Shown here: piece after piece, positions 1-8,844 of the stretch
Layout of the letters: the number at the start of each line of letters is the position of its first letter
Numbering within the stretch: the first letter of the stretch is position 1
Assembly: GCA_016930835.1 (NCBI GenBank)
Contig: JAFGGA010000197.1
Span: 1-44,459 of the forward strand
Direction of reading: 5' to 3'
Length of the DNA stretch: 44,459 bases
From: Deltaproteobacteria bacterium
GTDB taxonomy: Bacteria > Desulfobacterota > DSM-4660 > Desulfatiglandales > HGW-15
Translations under genes and position numbers: made by a program
Notes under the pieces: generated by a model
Seen by the model: the letters and a program-made list of their open reading frames with translations, nothing else
Told to the model about the DNA's origin: nothing
Database searches by the model: none

Positions 1-641
1 TAAGGTTGTTAGTTGATTCATGAACTATATATTGAAATCGAGAAATACGGATTTGTTTAATAATTTGAACATATCATCTAAAAAGAGAGTGCTTTTCAAA
101 TTTTTTCCATTATATTGAACAGTTATAATCGATTTCTTTAAAAAATCATAGTTCTACAAACAATATAACTGCATCCGTAATATAATACGGACGCGTTATA
201 CAAATGATTTGTAACTTATTAAAATTAAAGGTTTATTACGAAGGACCGTTTTTATTGTTAAAGTGCATAACGGAAACGAAAAAATAATCAAAACCAATAA
301 GTCGTTAGGCATTAAGGGCAATAATGTAACATATAGCAAATATTATCTTTGTTTTGAACATTGGGAAGGTAAAATACGGTTGAATGGGGGTATAGAACCA
401 TATTTTTGCGTGGTTGTCAAAACGGAAATGACTATAATCCTTTTTCAGGAGTTTACATCCGGTTCCATGGGGTGCTCACTCAAGCCGCAAAGGACTCGTC
501 AACAATGGAAGCGCCTTGATGCAACGCATGGAATGATCAAAAAAAATAGGTTGTCTGTTTAGGGACTCGACTATATAATCAGGCGGATCGGACCCTATAT
601 TAAGCCTCTTTCACCAACCATATCCAAACGAGGTCGGACAA
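1..641. other. AT-rich intergenic stretch, no convincing gene
   Basis: This stretch is clearly richer in A+T than the genes to its right and has no coding pattern I trust. A 99-codon frame beginning with GTG at 263 and ending at 562 is open, but it has no recognisable domain, an odd composition and no good ribosome binding site, so I do not call it a gene. I see no tRNA, repeat array or clear terminator here. Promoter elements for the 642 gene presumably lie near its right edge, but none stands out. Confidence 0.5.
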
Positions 642-914
642 ATGGCAGGCAAAAAGATTGATGATGCGATGAAAGAACAGATCCTTAGGGATTTTGGCAA
701 TGGGATTTCCCCAAAAAAGATCGCTGAAAAACTCGGCATCAGTGTCTCGAGTGTGAATCGCATCGCAAAAACGAATCCCGGCCAGGATATCCTCCAAGCC
801 AGCTCAAAATCGGAGGAAAAGACTGCGCGCCAAAAAAAGATAGAGGATATTGAAAGACGGATACTGCTCTTGGAAAAAAAGATCCTCGAGAGGGAAGCCC
901 GAAAAAGGAGCTAG
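642..914 (+). CDS. Small helix-turn-helix protein of unknown role
   Basis: A 90-residue protein. Residues of about 12-45 read as a resolvase/transposase-like helix-turn-helix (ILRDFGNGISPKKIAEKLG, then a recognition helix with SVSSVNRIAK). The C-terminal third (about 58-90) is highly charged and probably forms a coiled coil. A GAGG-like ribosome binding site precedes the ATG. The gene ends 11 bases before the YggS gene and probably shares its transcript. It could be a small DNA-binding regulator or a domesticated transposase-type HTH. The fold is supported by the sequence; the role is not known. Confidence 0.65.
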   Translation: MAGKKIDDAMKEQILRDFGNGISPKKIAEKLGISVSSVNRIAKTNPGQDILQASSKSEEKTARQKKIEDIERRILLLEKKILEREARKRS

Positions 915-925
915 GAATAGCCAGG

Positions 926-1582
926 ATGATAAAAGAGAATGTTCAAGCGATTCTAAATGAACTGCCTGCCGGGGTTCAACTGGTTGGGGCCGCCAAAACA
1001 CGGTCACATGAGGAGATTCAACAGGCCATTGAGGCGGGCCTTCAGATTGTAGGGGAAAATTATGTGCAGGAGGCGGAAAACGCTTTTGAGGTGATCGGCA
1101 ACCGGGTCAAATGGCACATGATCGGCCATCTCCAGTCCAACAAGGCAAATAAGGCCGTTAAAATCTTTGATATGATCGAAACCGTGGATTCCGTCAAACT
1201 GGCGAGGGCCATTGACAATGCCTCTGGAAACATAGGCAAGACCATGCCCATTCTTATTGAGATCAACAGCGGTGAAGAACGTCAAAAGGCCGGTGCCCTG
1301 CCAAGTGAAGCCGCCTTCATGATAAGGGAGATAATGGCCTTTAAAAATATCCGGGTTATGGGGCTCATGACCATGGGGCCCTTTGCGGGAGATCCTGAAG
1401 AGGCCCGCCCTTATTTTCACAAAACAAAGGCCCTCTTTGATGAGGTCCAGGCCATGCATATGGCTGGTGTGGAGATGACCTACCTCTCCATGGGTATGTC
1501 CAATTCATACAAGGTGGCCTTGGAGGAGGGTGCAAATATCGTCAGGATCGGGACCCGTCTTTTTGGGGAACGAGGAAAATGA
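926..1582 (+). CDS. yggS: YggS/PLPBP family pyridoxal phosphate homeostasis protein
   Basis: A 218-residue single-domain alanine-racemase-like barrel of the YggS/PROSC family, which binds pyridoxal 5'-phosphate and keeps vitamin B6 and amino/keto-acid pools in balance rather than acting as a racemase. The PLP lysine is K24 in the segment LVGAAKTRS. The family signatures GENYVQE, WHMIGHLQSNK, GLMTMGP, and the C-terminal phosphate-binding part (LSMGMSNSY followed by IRIGTRLFGER-like residues) are all present. The length is close to the family norm, if slightly short. It follows the HTH gene by 11 bases and precedes a TtcA-like gene, so the three are probably one transcript. The function is cytosolic. 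Confidence 0.92.
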   Translation: MIKENVQAILNELPAGVQLVGAAKTRSHEEIQQAIEAGLQIVGENYVQEAENAFEVIGNRVKWHMIGHLQSNKANKAVKIFDMIETVDSVKLARAIDNASGNIGKTMPILIEINSGEERQKAGALPSEAAFMIREIMAFKNIRVMGLMTMGPFAGDPEEARPYFHKTKALFDEVQAMHMAGVEMTYLSMGMSNSYKVALEEGANIVRIGTRLFGERGK

Positions 1583-1676
1583 GACTATCCTCAGCGCTCT
1601 CCGTGTCTCAATGGTGACTGAAAAAAGATCAAACCATAAACACCTAAACTGTAAACCACTTTTCAACCACCCTGAA

Positions 1677-2399
1677 ATGAGCCAGCACACCAAAAAAGAA
1701 ATCAAACGCCTCATGGGGCGGGCCATCCATAAATACAACATGACGGAGGATGGCGATCATATCCTGGTTTCGGTCTCCGGCGGGAAGGACAGCATGTCAT
1801 TGCTTTGGCTGCTGCGGGAACGGATCAAGCGAATTCCCATCAACTATCGTTTGACGGCCGCCCACGTGGACCCGGGTTTTGGAGCCGATTCAGCCGGGCA
1901 AATGCGCTCTTTTTTTCAGGAACATGGCTTTGATTATCAGGTCATTACCAGTGACTGCGGGCCAAAGGCCCACAGCCCTGAAAATCTTGAAAATCCATGC
2001 TTCCTTTGCTCAAGGCTCAGAAGAAAGGCCTTATTCAAAATGGCATCGGAACTCAACTGCAACAAGATCGCCTTTGGACACCATAAGGATGACATGATCG
2101 AGACCTTTTTCCTGAACATATTCTATGGGGCCTCGGTCAGCACCATGATGCCGCTTCAGCCTTTTTTTAATGGAAAAGTAGTCGTGATTCGACCTCTTTA
2201 TATGATCCCCGAACGATTGATCCAAAAGTATGCCCGGCTTATGGGGTGGCCGAAGATTGACATGGGATGCCCCACGGCGGGTGCGTCGAAGCGGGAGGAC
2301 ATTAAACAGATGTTGAAAGGATTATATAGGACCAACAAGAAGATCGAAGGAAACATCTTTCACGCGATCCAGAATGTGAAGCGGGAATACCTACCCTAG
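1677..2399 (+). CDS. ttcA: TtcA-like tRNA 2-thiocytidine synthetase (PP-loop ATPase)
   Basis: An adenine-nucleotide alpha-hydrolase (PP-loop) protein of the TtcA/TtuA superfamily, which activates a tRNA base with ATP and adds sulfur. Visible motifs are the PP-loop VSVSGGKDS, a Cys pair in PCFLCSRLRRKALF, the GHHKDD motif, and a further Cys near the C terminus (DMGCPTAG). These match TtcA, which uses an iron-sulfur cluster to thiolate C32 of tRNA. The open frame extends upstream to 1530, but that would overlap yggS. I place the start at the ATG at 1677, because TtcA proteins have about 35 residues before the PP-loop. An ATG at 1611 is an alternative, and neither has a strong ribosome binding site. 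TtuA-like chemistry cannot be excluded. Confidence 0.8.
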   Translation: MSQHTKKEIKRLMGRAIHKYNMTEDGDHILVSVSGGKDSMSLLWLLRERIKRIPINYRLTAAHVDPGFGADSAGQMRSFFQEHGFDYQVITSDCGPKAHSPENLENPCFLCSRLRRKALFKMASELNCNKIAFGHHKDDMIETFFLNIFYGASVSTMMPLQPFFNGKVVVIRPLYMIPERLIQKYARLMGWPKIDMGCPTAGASKREDIKQMLKGLYRTNKKIEGNIFHAIQNVKREYLP

Positions 2400-2541
2400 A
2401 GTCCATCCATTCATCCCCGCTCCCCTCGGAGACGGTGCCATCATTCATCATTTCCCGCTAAAGATGGGATCGTGACAGGACAAGCCTCATGAAACGGGGC
2501 GCGAGCTGGAATACATAAGTCTTTAATTTTACTAAATGTTT

Positions 2542-2580
2542 CTGGATTCCGGATCTCGCTTCGCTCGTCAGGAATGACGC
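2542..2580. repeat. Dispersed palindromic repeat, copy A
   Basis: A CTGGATTCCGG half and a GGAATGACG half flank a short GC-rich centre. The same core recurs near 13120, 19060, 27061 and 44220 in this window, always between genes. It is followed by a small CCCTCGCGGGAGGG hairpin (about 2603-2616). Confidence 0.6.
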
Positions 2581-2657
2581 TTTAGGAATTCCGACAAAGC
2601 CCCCTCGCGGGAGGGTTTAGGGGGAGGGAATGAGGGGCATCTCTGGATGGCACTATC

Positions 2658-2942
2658 CTATGAAGAGCTGTCCTGAAGCTCGGACTCAGAGGAGATCGGC
2701 CTTGTAAAGATGATCTTATACCGCTCTTCTGATCCGGTATAGCAAATCCGGCATTCACCTTTTCCCCCATCGATGGCGCAGGATTCGTTCCGGTTCTGCC
2801 CGGGCAGAGGTTCAAGATGAACCTCATAGCCGGATTCTTTGTACAAATCCACTGCTTCGCTTAGGCGGGGTTCGTCGGCAATAAACTTTTTGGTCCATCC
2901 TTCTCTCTCAAGTTCATGGACCTTTAAAGATAATTCATCCAT
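2658..2942 (-). CDS. Conserved-looking small protein with Cys residues, unknown function
   Basis: A 94-residue protein I do not recognise. The N-terminal half is predicted helical (MDELSLKVHELEREGWTK) and could be a regulatory or dimer helix. The middle carries a Cys and a CxxC-like pair (ESCAIDGGKGECRICY), which could bind a metal or form a disulfide. Its ATG overlaps the last eight bases of the larger upstream gene (stop at 2935), so the two are almost certainly translated from one transcript. The start is supported by this overlap. The C terminus is Ser/Glu rich. Confidence 0.6.
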   Translation of the reverse strand: MDELSLKVHELEREGWTKKFIADEPRLSEAVDLYKESGYEVHLEPLPGQNRNESCAIDGGKGECRICYTGSEERYKIIFTRPISSESELQDSSS

Positions 2943-3978
2943 TTTTTGGGTTCAACTCCACAAAGAGAAGCGTCCGGTGGGATAGATTTTGCAACACGGC
3001 TTCCCCTTTAGAAAGGCCCTGACCGGAAATCGGAGAAAGATATTTCAGGTGGATCATCACGTTTCTTCTGGATATGTCCATGGGAAACGCGCCAATGAAT
3101 TCATCTGATAATGCATCCAATCCCGCCAGATTCCGGGCCGGATTCCCCTCCAGATCAAAAATCAGGTCTTTCATTCTTTCCAGACGCGTATTCATATGAT
3201 ATTTTTGTCTCAATGCAGTCTGCTCACCCTGGGGAAGATGCGTCAAATCAGGAATCTTGAATGGGATGATCTGCCGGTTTAAGGATTTTTCATCTATACA
3301 TAGATCATCCCATTTTTCAGAAAGGTATTCCATAAAGTGCCGATTAAAGGTAAGCAGGGTGTCACCTTCCCGTAAATAATCGCCAAAAAGCCCGAACCAT
3401 GCCTCGGAAATCTGAGTGAAATGGAAATGAGTGAATGAGGGTTCTTGCTCAAATGGTGAGAGATCACCAACGAGTTGATGAATATCTCCCGCCTCTTCAA
3501 CGCTTCCATCCAAAAGGGGACGCATATGCCTTATTTTATTCAATGCGGCTTCGGCCTCCAGGCGTTGCTCCTCAATAGCTTTTGCCAGATGAAGTATGAT
3601 ATGCCATTTTAGAGCCATTTCTTTATTATTATCTTGGTCATTATTAGATATCTGCCTCAACGCCTGCCGGATTTCCCATGTGGCGTTTTCACCATAATTT
3701 TCCGCCAACTCATTTTGTAAAACACCGGCATACTTCCATCCCTGATTTCTCTTGATCCATTGATGATACTCAACGATCATCTTTTGAATTCGTTCCGAGG
3801 GTTTGAGTTCTTCAGGAGGAAATAGGATCTTGATGTGCCCATCATCAATGCCTTCCTGCATGAACGACGGAGATTCCAAAAACCAGGGATAGCAGATGGT
3901 CAGTTGTCCAAATATATCCACGATCCGCTTTTGTAGGATTTGGGGCACAAAAGAATGAGGAAATAGCATCAAAGACAT
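2935..3978 (-). CDS. Unknown 347-residue protein
   Basis: A full-length open frame with normal codon use and a probable AGG-type ribosome binding site before the ATG at 3978. It has no signal peptide or membrane segment. The sequence is mostly helical with many aromatic residues. It begins MSLMLFPHSFVPQILQKRIV, contains a hydrophilic helical centre (about 100-170), and ends in a mixed region with LFVELNPKNG. I do not recognise a domain. It is the first gene of a two-gene unit with the 94-residue Cys protein. Cytosolic location is likely; function is unknown. Confidence 0.7.
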   Translation of the reverse strand: MSLMLFPHSFVPQILQKRIVDIFGQLTICYPWFLESPSFMQEGIDDGHIKILFPPEELKPSERIQKMIVEYHQWIKRNQGWKYAGVLQNELAENYGENATWEIRQALRQISNNDQDNNKEMALKWHIILHLAKAIEEQRLEAEAALNKIRHMRPLLDGSVEEAGDIHQLVGDLSPFEQEPSFTHFHFTQISEAWFGLFGDYLREGDTLLTFNRHFMEYLSEKWDDLCIDEKSLNRQIIPFKIPDLTHLPQGEQTALRQKYHMNTRLERMKDLIFDLEGNPARNLAGLDALSDEFIGAFPMDISRRNVMIHLKYLSPISGQGLSKGEAVLQNLSHRTLLFVELNPKNG

Positions 3979-4061
3979 GGAGGACCTATCTTCAAAAAAA
4001 ATTAATTATTTTTTAACAAATTATAACGGCATTATGCAACTAAAAACAAAATTCATTGAAT

Positions 4062-4090
4062 TTGTCCTTTACTTGTATCGCCACAATAAT
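4062..4090 (+). promoter_or_regulatory. Candidate promoter of the electron-transfer operon
   Basis: TTGTCC (4062-4067) and AATAAT (4085-4090) are separated by 17 bases, matching sigma-70 elements at 4/6 and 5/6 positions. A short inverted repeat AACCTG/CAGGTT (4124-4129 and 4142-4147) lies between this promoter and the ribosome binding site and could be an operator. The evidence is sequence match only. Confidence 0.35.
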
Positions 4091-4168
4091 ATATAAGATC
4101 AACTTGTTAAAAAGGACTTATCAAACCTGACATCCTATCAACAGGTTAGAGTTTGCTTGGAGGAATGC

Positions 4169-4600
4169 ATGACTGATTGGCAGCCGAAAATAACGAGTTT
4201 TTTGTGCAATTGGTGCAGCTATGGGGCCGCCGACCTCGCTGGTGTAAGCCGTTTACAATATCCTCACAACTTTAGGATCATTCGGGTGCCGTGCTCGGCC
4301 CGCGTAAGCCCTAAATTCATACTCGCCGCCCTTCGACACGGCTCGGATGGGGTGTGGGTATCCGGCTGACACCCCGGAGACTGCCATTACCTGGAAGGTA
4401 ATTACTACGCAAGACGAAAATTCGTTCTATTAAAGCGGTTTTTGGAGCACATCGGCATTGAACCAGGACGTATCCATTTTTCCTGGATATCCTCGGCCGA
4501 GGCAACCAAGTTTGTTGAAACGGCCAAGGCCATAGCGGAAGAGGTCAAGGCCTTGGGTCCTGCCAAGCACCTCATTAAAAAGCGAGCCGAGGTGGCATAA
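4169..4600 (+). CDS. flxD: MvhD/FlxD-type subunit, predicted selenoprotein (in-frame UGA)
   Basis: Encodes a 143-residue MvhD-like protein, the iron-sulfur subunit that passes electrons from a hydrogenase or flavin oxidoreductase module to HdrA. The ATG at 4169 has GGAGG five bases upstream. The frame meets TGA at 4367-4369 (codon 67). It then continues with no other stop for 77 codons to TAA at 4598-4600. The protein reads [19 protein letters not shown], exactly where MvhD proteins have Cys in the conserved GCHPGDCHY motif. Cys 13, 16, 42 and 72 are the other cluster-ligand candidates. Methanococcal VhuD is a known selenoprotein at this kind of motif. The stop overlaps the next ATG (TAATG), showing that translation is meant to continue to 4600. 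Automatic callers would truncate it at 4369. Confidence 0.9.
4386..4402 (+). promoter_or_regulatory. Bacterial SECIS-like hairpin for the UGA at 4367
   Basis: A perfect six-base-pair stem (ATTACC 4386-4391 with GGTAAT 4397-4402) closes a five-base loop TGGAA. There are 22 bases between the UGA and the loop, and the second loop base is G. Both features fit the general bacterial SECIS pattern: a hairpin just downstream of UGA, a small apical loop, and a G among the first loop bases. The stem is also coding sequence. SelB binding is inferred. Confidence 0.7.
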
Positions 4601-5550
4601 TGCACGAATATTCAGAAAAAATAAGGGATATAGCCGAAAAACTTCTTAAAAATGGAACAGTGGATGTTTTTATTGGTTTCAAGAAAGGCACTGTTCCCAT
4701 GATGAATGAACCGGTCCTCATATCAGATCCTGAAAAAGTCCATACCCTTCATTGGGACAGTCACTGCGCGCTGAACCTGTGCAATTACTTGACCGGAAGA
4801 ACAGACAAGATTGGTATCTTGGCCACTGGCTGCAATTCAAGAAATATCATGACCCACATCGTGGAAAACCAGATCAAACGGGAACAGCTTCACATCGTCG
4901 GTATTCCATGTACCGGAATGATTGATCATCGGGCCGTTCAAAGGGCCGTTCAATTTAAGGAGATATTGGATATCACAGAAGATAAAGACCGATTGATCGT
5001 CAAGGGGGATGGATTTGAGGAAAAGTTGGATAAAAAGGATTTTCTTCAGTCCAATTGCCTGACCTGTGCGCATCGTAACCCGGTGGAGTATGATGAATTG
5101 GTGGCTGATCTTGTTCCGGAGCAGGAGGGCGTCAGTGCCTATGAGGATGTGACTCAAATAGAAAACATGAATATCGACGACAGATGGGACTTTTTTAGGG
5201 ATATGATTTCTTCTTGCATTCGATGTTATGCCTGTCGAAATGCCTGTCCGCTCTGCTATTGCCCCACATGTTTTGTCGATGAATCTCGGCCTCAATGGGT
5301 GGGAAAAAGCATTGATCCCACGGATACCATGACCTTTCATATCTTGCGGGCATATCATTGCGCCGGCCGATGCACCGATTGCGGGGCCTGTGAACGGGCT
5401 TGTCCAGTGGGCATACCCGTCAGACAATTTACCAAAAAACTGAATAAAGATACCTTGGAGCTTTTTTCATGGGAGGCCGGATTAACCTCCAAGCAACGAC
5501 CGCCCTTGGATGTATACAAGGTAGATGATTATAATGATTTTGTAAAATAA
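4600..5550 (+). CDS. Flx-type iron-sulfur subunit, FrhB/FdhB-like
   Basis: A 316-residue cytosolic protein with an N-terminal coenzyme-F420-hydrogenase/dehydrogenase beta-like domain (about 1-180, with ILATGCNSRN, IPCTGM and NCLTCAHRNP). It ends in two ferredoxin-type Cys clusters: CIRCYACRNACPLCYCPTC (about 207-225) and CTDCGACERACP (about 262-273). It probably relays electrons between the flavin subunit (FlxA) and the MvhD/FlxD subunit. It is most like the ferredoxin-type subunits (FlxB or FlxC) of the FlxABCD-HdrABC complex of Desulfovibrio. I cannot tell which letter applies, so I give no symbol. The start codon overlaps the flxD stop by one base, so translation is coupled. Confidence 0.8.
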   Translation: MHEYSEKIRDIAEKLLKNGTVDVFIGFKKGTVPMMNEPVLISDPEKVHTLHWDSHCALNLCNYLTGRTDKIGILATGCNSRNIMTHIVENQIKREQLHIVGIPCTGMIDHRAVQRAVQFKEILDITEDKDRLIVKGDGFEEKLDKKDFLQSNCLTCAHRNPVEYDELVADLVPEQEGVSAYEDVTQIENMNIDDRWDFFRDMISSCIRCYACRNACPLCYCPTCFVDESRPQWVGKSIDPTDTMTFHILRAYHCAGRCTDCGACERACPVGIPVRQFTKKLNKDTLELFSWEAGLTSKQRPPLDVYKVDDYNDFVK

Positions 5551-5627
5551 CAGCCCATATCATTTTTTCGAGCTTCATGAACAGCCGAATAATATTATTA
5601 ATGTTTTTGTTGGATTAGGTAAATTAC

Positions 5628-6665
5628 ATGAAGACCACTTCATTTACAAAGCAGGAATGGGATGAGGCATTACAGGGACTGAGCGATTCTTACAGGATAT
5701 TTGTTCCAATCAGGGAAGGGGATTTCCATATGTTCAGGCCCCTTGAAAATGGGATAAAACCGGATTTTGATTTCCAAAACACCCGGATCTCGCCCAAGTC
5801 CATTATCTACCCGCAATCTGAAAGAATGTTCGAATACACTCTTGAGCCGGAAGACCCGGAAGCGAACATCCTCAAGGAGGCGCCGAAAGACTACTCACCC
5901 CGGGCCATAGTGGGCATCCGGCCCTGCGATGTTCATGCATTTCGGATCGTCCAACGCAATTTCGATAACCCTGAATTCAGAGATCCCTGGTGGGTAAAAC
6001 ATTTTGAATCCACCATCCTGGTGGGCCTTGGTTGCAACAGGCCTTGTTCCACATGTTTTTGCACGTCGGTGGGCGGAGGCCCTTTTCATGAAGAAGGTCT
6101 AGATATCATGGTGTATGATCTGGGAGACCGTTTTCTTGCTAAGTCATTGACGGAAAAGGGCGAGGATTTTTTGAACAAGACAAAGGCCGGCGCCCCTGCC
6201 GACCAACCCGCATTACAAGCGGCCGAAGACCTCAAAGAATCGGTGGAGAAGGCATTCAACCCGAATGTTACCATGGATCATCTCCATGAAAAAGCCGTCT
6301 TAGATCTTTTTAACGCACCCTTCTGGGAAGAGGTGGCCTTTGCATGTATCAATTGCGGAACCTGCACCTATCTATGCCCCACATGCTGGTGTTTTGATAT
6401 TCAGGATGAGGTTTTTGCCAAACAGGGTGATCGTATCAGGAATTGGGACTCATGCATGTTTCCGTTGTTCACCTTGGAAGGATCAGGTCATAATCCGCGG
6501 ACCAAGAAATTCCAGCGCGTGCGGCAACGATTTATGCACAAGCTCAAATATTATGTCGATAAATACCAAGACGGCGTTCAATGCTCCGGATGCGGGCGCT
6601 GCGTCCGTTATTGCCCCGTAAACATCGATATTCGACAGGTTGCGGCTTTGATGAATGAACTTTAG
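5628..6665 (+). CDS. AsrA/sulfhydrogenase-beta-like iron-sulfur subunit
   Basis: A 345-residue 4Fe-4S protein related to anaerobic sulfite reductase subunit A and the beta subunit of NAD(P)-linked sulfhydrogenases, found in Flx modules as an electron-relay subunit. The N-terminal part has the family segments VGIRPCDVHAFRI and LGCNRPCSTCFC. The C-terminal part has two clusters: CINCGTCTYLCPTCWC (about 238-253) and CSGCGRCVRYCP (about 321-332). There is no signal peptide. It lies 77 bases after the previous subunit and 51 before FlxA, in the same orientation. It probably forms, with its neighbours, a cytosolic NAD(P)H-ferredoxin-disulfide electron-transfer complex. Confidence 0.82.
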   Translation: MKTTSFTKQEWDEALQGLSDSYRIFVPIREGDFHMFRPLENGIKPDFDFQNTRISPKSIIYPQSERMFEYTLEPEDPEANILKEAPKDYSPRAIVGIRPCDVHAFRIVQRNFDNPEFRDPWWVKHFESTILVGLGCNRPCSTCFCTSVGGGPFHEEGLDIMVYDLGDRFLAKSLTEKGEDFLNKTKAGAPADQPALQAAEDLKESVEKAFNPNVTMDHLHEKAVLDLFNAPFWEEVAFACINCGTCTYLCPTCWCFDIQDEVFAKQGDRIRNWDSCMFPLFTLEGSGHNPRTKKFQRVRQRFMHKLKYYVDKYQDGVQCSGCGRCVRYCPVNIDIRQVAALMNEL

Positions 6666-6716
6666 ATTTTGTATATGGCATAAAAGCATTTGATAAAATA
6701 GTATCAGGAGTGCCCT

Positions 6717-7556
6717 TTGGAAAATCCATATCTACCATATCCAGTAAGAATCGACGAAGTCATAACGGAGACTGAGGATAAGAATCTTAAAACCTTTAAG
6801 TTCGTTTTTATCAATCCGGGGGATGAAGAAAAATTTTCTTACAGACCGGGGCAATTCGCTGAATTATCCATTGCCGGTAAAGGCGAGATCCCGATTGGGA
6901 TTGCCTCCTCACCCACGGAAAAGGGTTTTGTCAAATTCACCGTGAACAAGGTGGGTCTGGTCAGCACCTACCTACACAACATGCGCCCTGGAAATGTCAT
7001 GGGCATCCGCGGTCCTCTGGGCAATTGGTATCCATGGGAAGAGATGGAAGGCAAAAATGTAGTGATTGTCGGCGGTGGTTTTGCCTTTACCACGTTGAGA
7101 TCCAGTATTGTTTATATGTTGCACCCTGAGAATCGCCCCAAATTCAAGGATATCAAGGTCGTTTATGGGGCCAGAACCCCGGGAATGCTCCTTTATAAGG
7201 ATGAACTCAAGGAGTGGGAACAACGGGATGACATTGAGATGCACATCACAGTGGATGGCACGAACGACCCGGATTGGAAATATAATGTGGGATATGTGCC
7301 GCCCATCACGGAACAAAAGATCACCAGCGCGGAGAATGCCATTGCCATTGTTTGCGGACCACCTATTGTCATCAAAATGATGCAACCTGTCCTGGCCAAA
7401 CTCAACTTCCCGCCGGAACGGATTATCCTTTCTTTGGAAAAACGCATGAAATGCGGCATCGGGATCTGCGGACGGTGCAACCTGGGTGATCAATATGTCT
7501 GTAAAGACGGGCCGGTCTTCTCCATGGCTCAACTCAAAGAACTACCACCCGAATAA
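6717..7556 (+). CDS. flxA: FlxA-type FAD/NAD(P)-binding oxidoreductase subunit
   Basis: A 279-residue protein of the ferredoxin-NADP reductase superfamily, close to AsrB, sulfhydrogenase gamma and FlxA. An FAD domain ([20 protein letters not shown]) is followed by an NAD(P) domain ([39 protein letters not shown]). It ends in a [2Fe-2S] site with CGIGICGRC and a later C in YVCKDGP. It oxidises or reduces NAD(P)H and passes electrons through the iron-sulfur subunits to the MvhD-type subunit and then to an HdrA partner. The start is TTG at 6717 with AGGAG six bases before; no in-frame ATG fits. It is followed after five bases by icd. Confidence 0.85.
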   Translation: MENPYLPYPVRIDEVITETEDKNLKTFKFVFINPGDEEKFSYRPGQFAELSIAGKGEIPIGIASSPTEKGFVKFTVNKVGLVSTYLHNMRPGNVMGIRGPLGNWYPWEEMEGKNVVIVGGGFAFTTLRSSIVYMLHPENRPKFKDIKVVYGARTPGMLLYKDELKEWEQRDDIEMHITVDGTNDPDWKYNVGYVPPITEQKITSAENAIAIVCGPPIVIKMMQPVLAKLNFPPERIILSLEKRMKCGIGICGRCNLGDQYVCKDGPVFSMAQLKELPPE

Positions 7557-7561
7557 TATTC

Positions 7562-8779
7562 ATGGAAAAAGCTGAAAAGGTCTTATTTGCGGATAAGCGG
7601 TTACAGGTGCCGGATGAGCCCATTATCCCTTTTATCGAAGGCGATGGGACGGGACCGGACATATGGCGCGCCGCCGTCAGGGTTATGGATCACGCCGTTC
7701 AACTCTGCTGGAAAGGACAAAGACGGATTGTCTGGAAAGAGGTCCTGGCCGGCGAAAAAGCCCACCAACAAACCGGAACCTACCTCCCTGAAGAGACCAT
7801 CGAAGCGTTTATGGATTACCGGATCGGCATCAAGGGGCCTTTAACCACTCCCGTGGGTGAAGGCTTCAGAAGCCTGAACGTGACCTTGCGCCAACGATTG
7901 GACCTTTATGCGTGTGTCAGACCGATTCGTTACTTCCCTGGAGTGCCGAGCCCTGTAAAAGAACCCGATAAGGTTAACATGGTGGTCTTTCGGGAGAATA
8001 CAGAAGACGTCTATGCGGGCCTGGAACTTCAGGCCGAAACGGACAAGGCCCATCAGCTCTTGGATTATCTTACGAAGGAATTCGGATGGCGCATACGCCC
8101 CGATTCGGGATTGGGCATCAAACCCGTCAGCCGGACCGGAAGCCGACGGCTGATCAAGGCGGCCATGGATTTTGCCATCCAACACAATCGAAAATCCATC
8201 ACCCTGGTCCACAAGGGAAACATCCAGAAATTCACGGAAGGAGCTTTTCGAAACTGGGGATACGAGCTGGCCAAGGAAATCTATCCGGAAAAGATCGTCT
8301 CATGGGGTGAACTTCAAGGGGATCTCCCGAAGGATAAGATCCTCATCAAAGACACCATCGCTGATATCTTTTTCCAACAGGCCCTCACGCGGCCGGAGGA
8401 ATTCGACATTATCGCCACCATGAACCTCAACGGTGATTATATCTCGGATGCCCTGGCCGCCCAAGTGGGAGGCATCGGCATGGCGCCGGGCGGCAACATC
8501 AACTATGAAAATGGATACGCCCTGTTTGAGGCCACGCACGGCACGGCCCCCAAATACGCCGGCCTTGACAAGGTCAACCCCTCGTCATTGATCCTGAGCG
8601 GGGCCATGATGTTTGATTACATGGGTTGGGGGGAGGCGGCCCGGTGTATTGAAAAAGGCCTCGAACGGAGTTTTGCTTCCAAAAAGGTCACCTATGACCT
8701 GGCCCGCTTGATGGATGATGCCCAAGAAGTCTCCTGCTCCGAATTCGCGGAGATCATCTGCGAAAACATGGAAAGCTGA
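7562..8779 (+). CDS. icd: NADP-dependent isocitrate dehydrogenase
   Basis: A 405-residue enzyme that converts isocitrate to 2-oxoglutarate and CO2 with reduction of NADP+. Substrate residues are visible: S104 (in FRSLN), R110, R120, R144, Y151, K218, and the metal aspartates D268, D292 and D296. The coenzyme pocket has K331, Y332, V338, Y378 and R382. These correspond to the NADP-specific set K344, Y345, V351, Y391 and R395 of the E. coli enzyme, so NADP is the likely coenzyme. It begins five bases after flxA with no strong ribosome binding site of its own, so it is probably co-translated. This places NADPH production in one transcript with a pyridine-nucleotide electron-transfer module. Confidence 0.95.
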   Translation: MEKAEKVLFADKRLQVPDEPIIPFIEGDGTGPDIWRAAVRVMDHAVQLCWKGQRRIVWKEVLAGEKAHQQTGTYLPEETIEAFMDYRIGIKGPLTTPVGEGFRSLNVTLRQRLDLYACVRPIRYFPGVPSPVKEPDKVNMVVFRENTEDVYAGLELQAETDKAHQLLDYLTKEFGWRIRPDSGLGIKPVSRTGSRRLIKAAMDFAIQHNRKSITLVHKGNIQKFTEGAFRNWGYELAKEIYPEKIVSWGELQGDLPKDKILIKDTIADIFFQQALTRPEEFDIIATMNLNGDYISDALAAQVGGIGMAPGGNINYENGYALFEATHGTAPKYAGLDKVNPSSLILSGAMMFDYMGWGEAARCIEKGLERSFASKKVTYDLARLMDDAQEVSCSEFAEIICENMES

Positions 8780-8844
8780 TCAAAACCCTTCTGCTGCATT
8801 TCTTTCTGGGTCACCCGGCCTCCAATGAATTATTTTAAAAAACC

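Noticed and set aside
263-562. 99-codon open frame at the left end
   Set aside because: It has a GTG start without a good ribosome binding site, no recognisable domain, and lies in AT-rich DNA where long chance frames are less common but still possible. Too weak to call.
4367-4369. TGA as a true stop ending a short MvhD-like fragment
   Set aside because: The conserved motif continues in frame, the hairpin fits a SECIS and the distal stop overlaps the next start. A truncated pseudogene is much less likely.
4837-5427. Long minus-strand frame of 196 codons inside an iron-sulfur gene
   Set aside because: It is opposite a gene with strong family motifs; its composition reflects the mirror of Cys/Gly codons.
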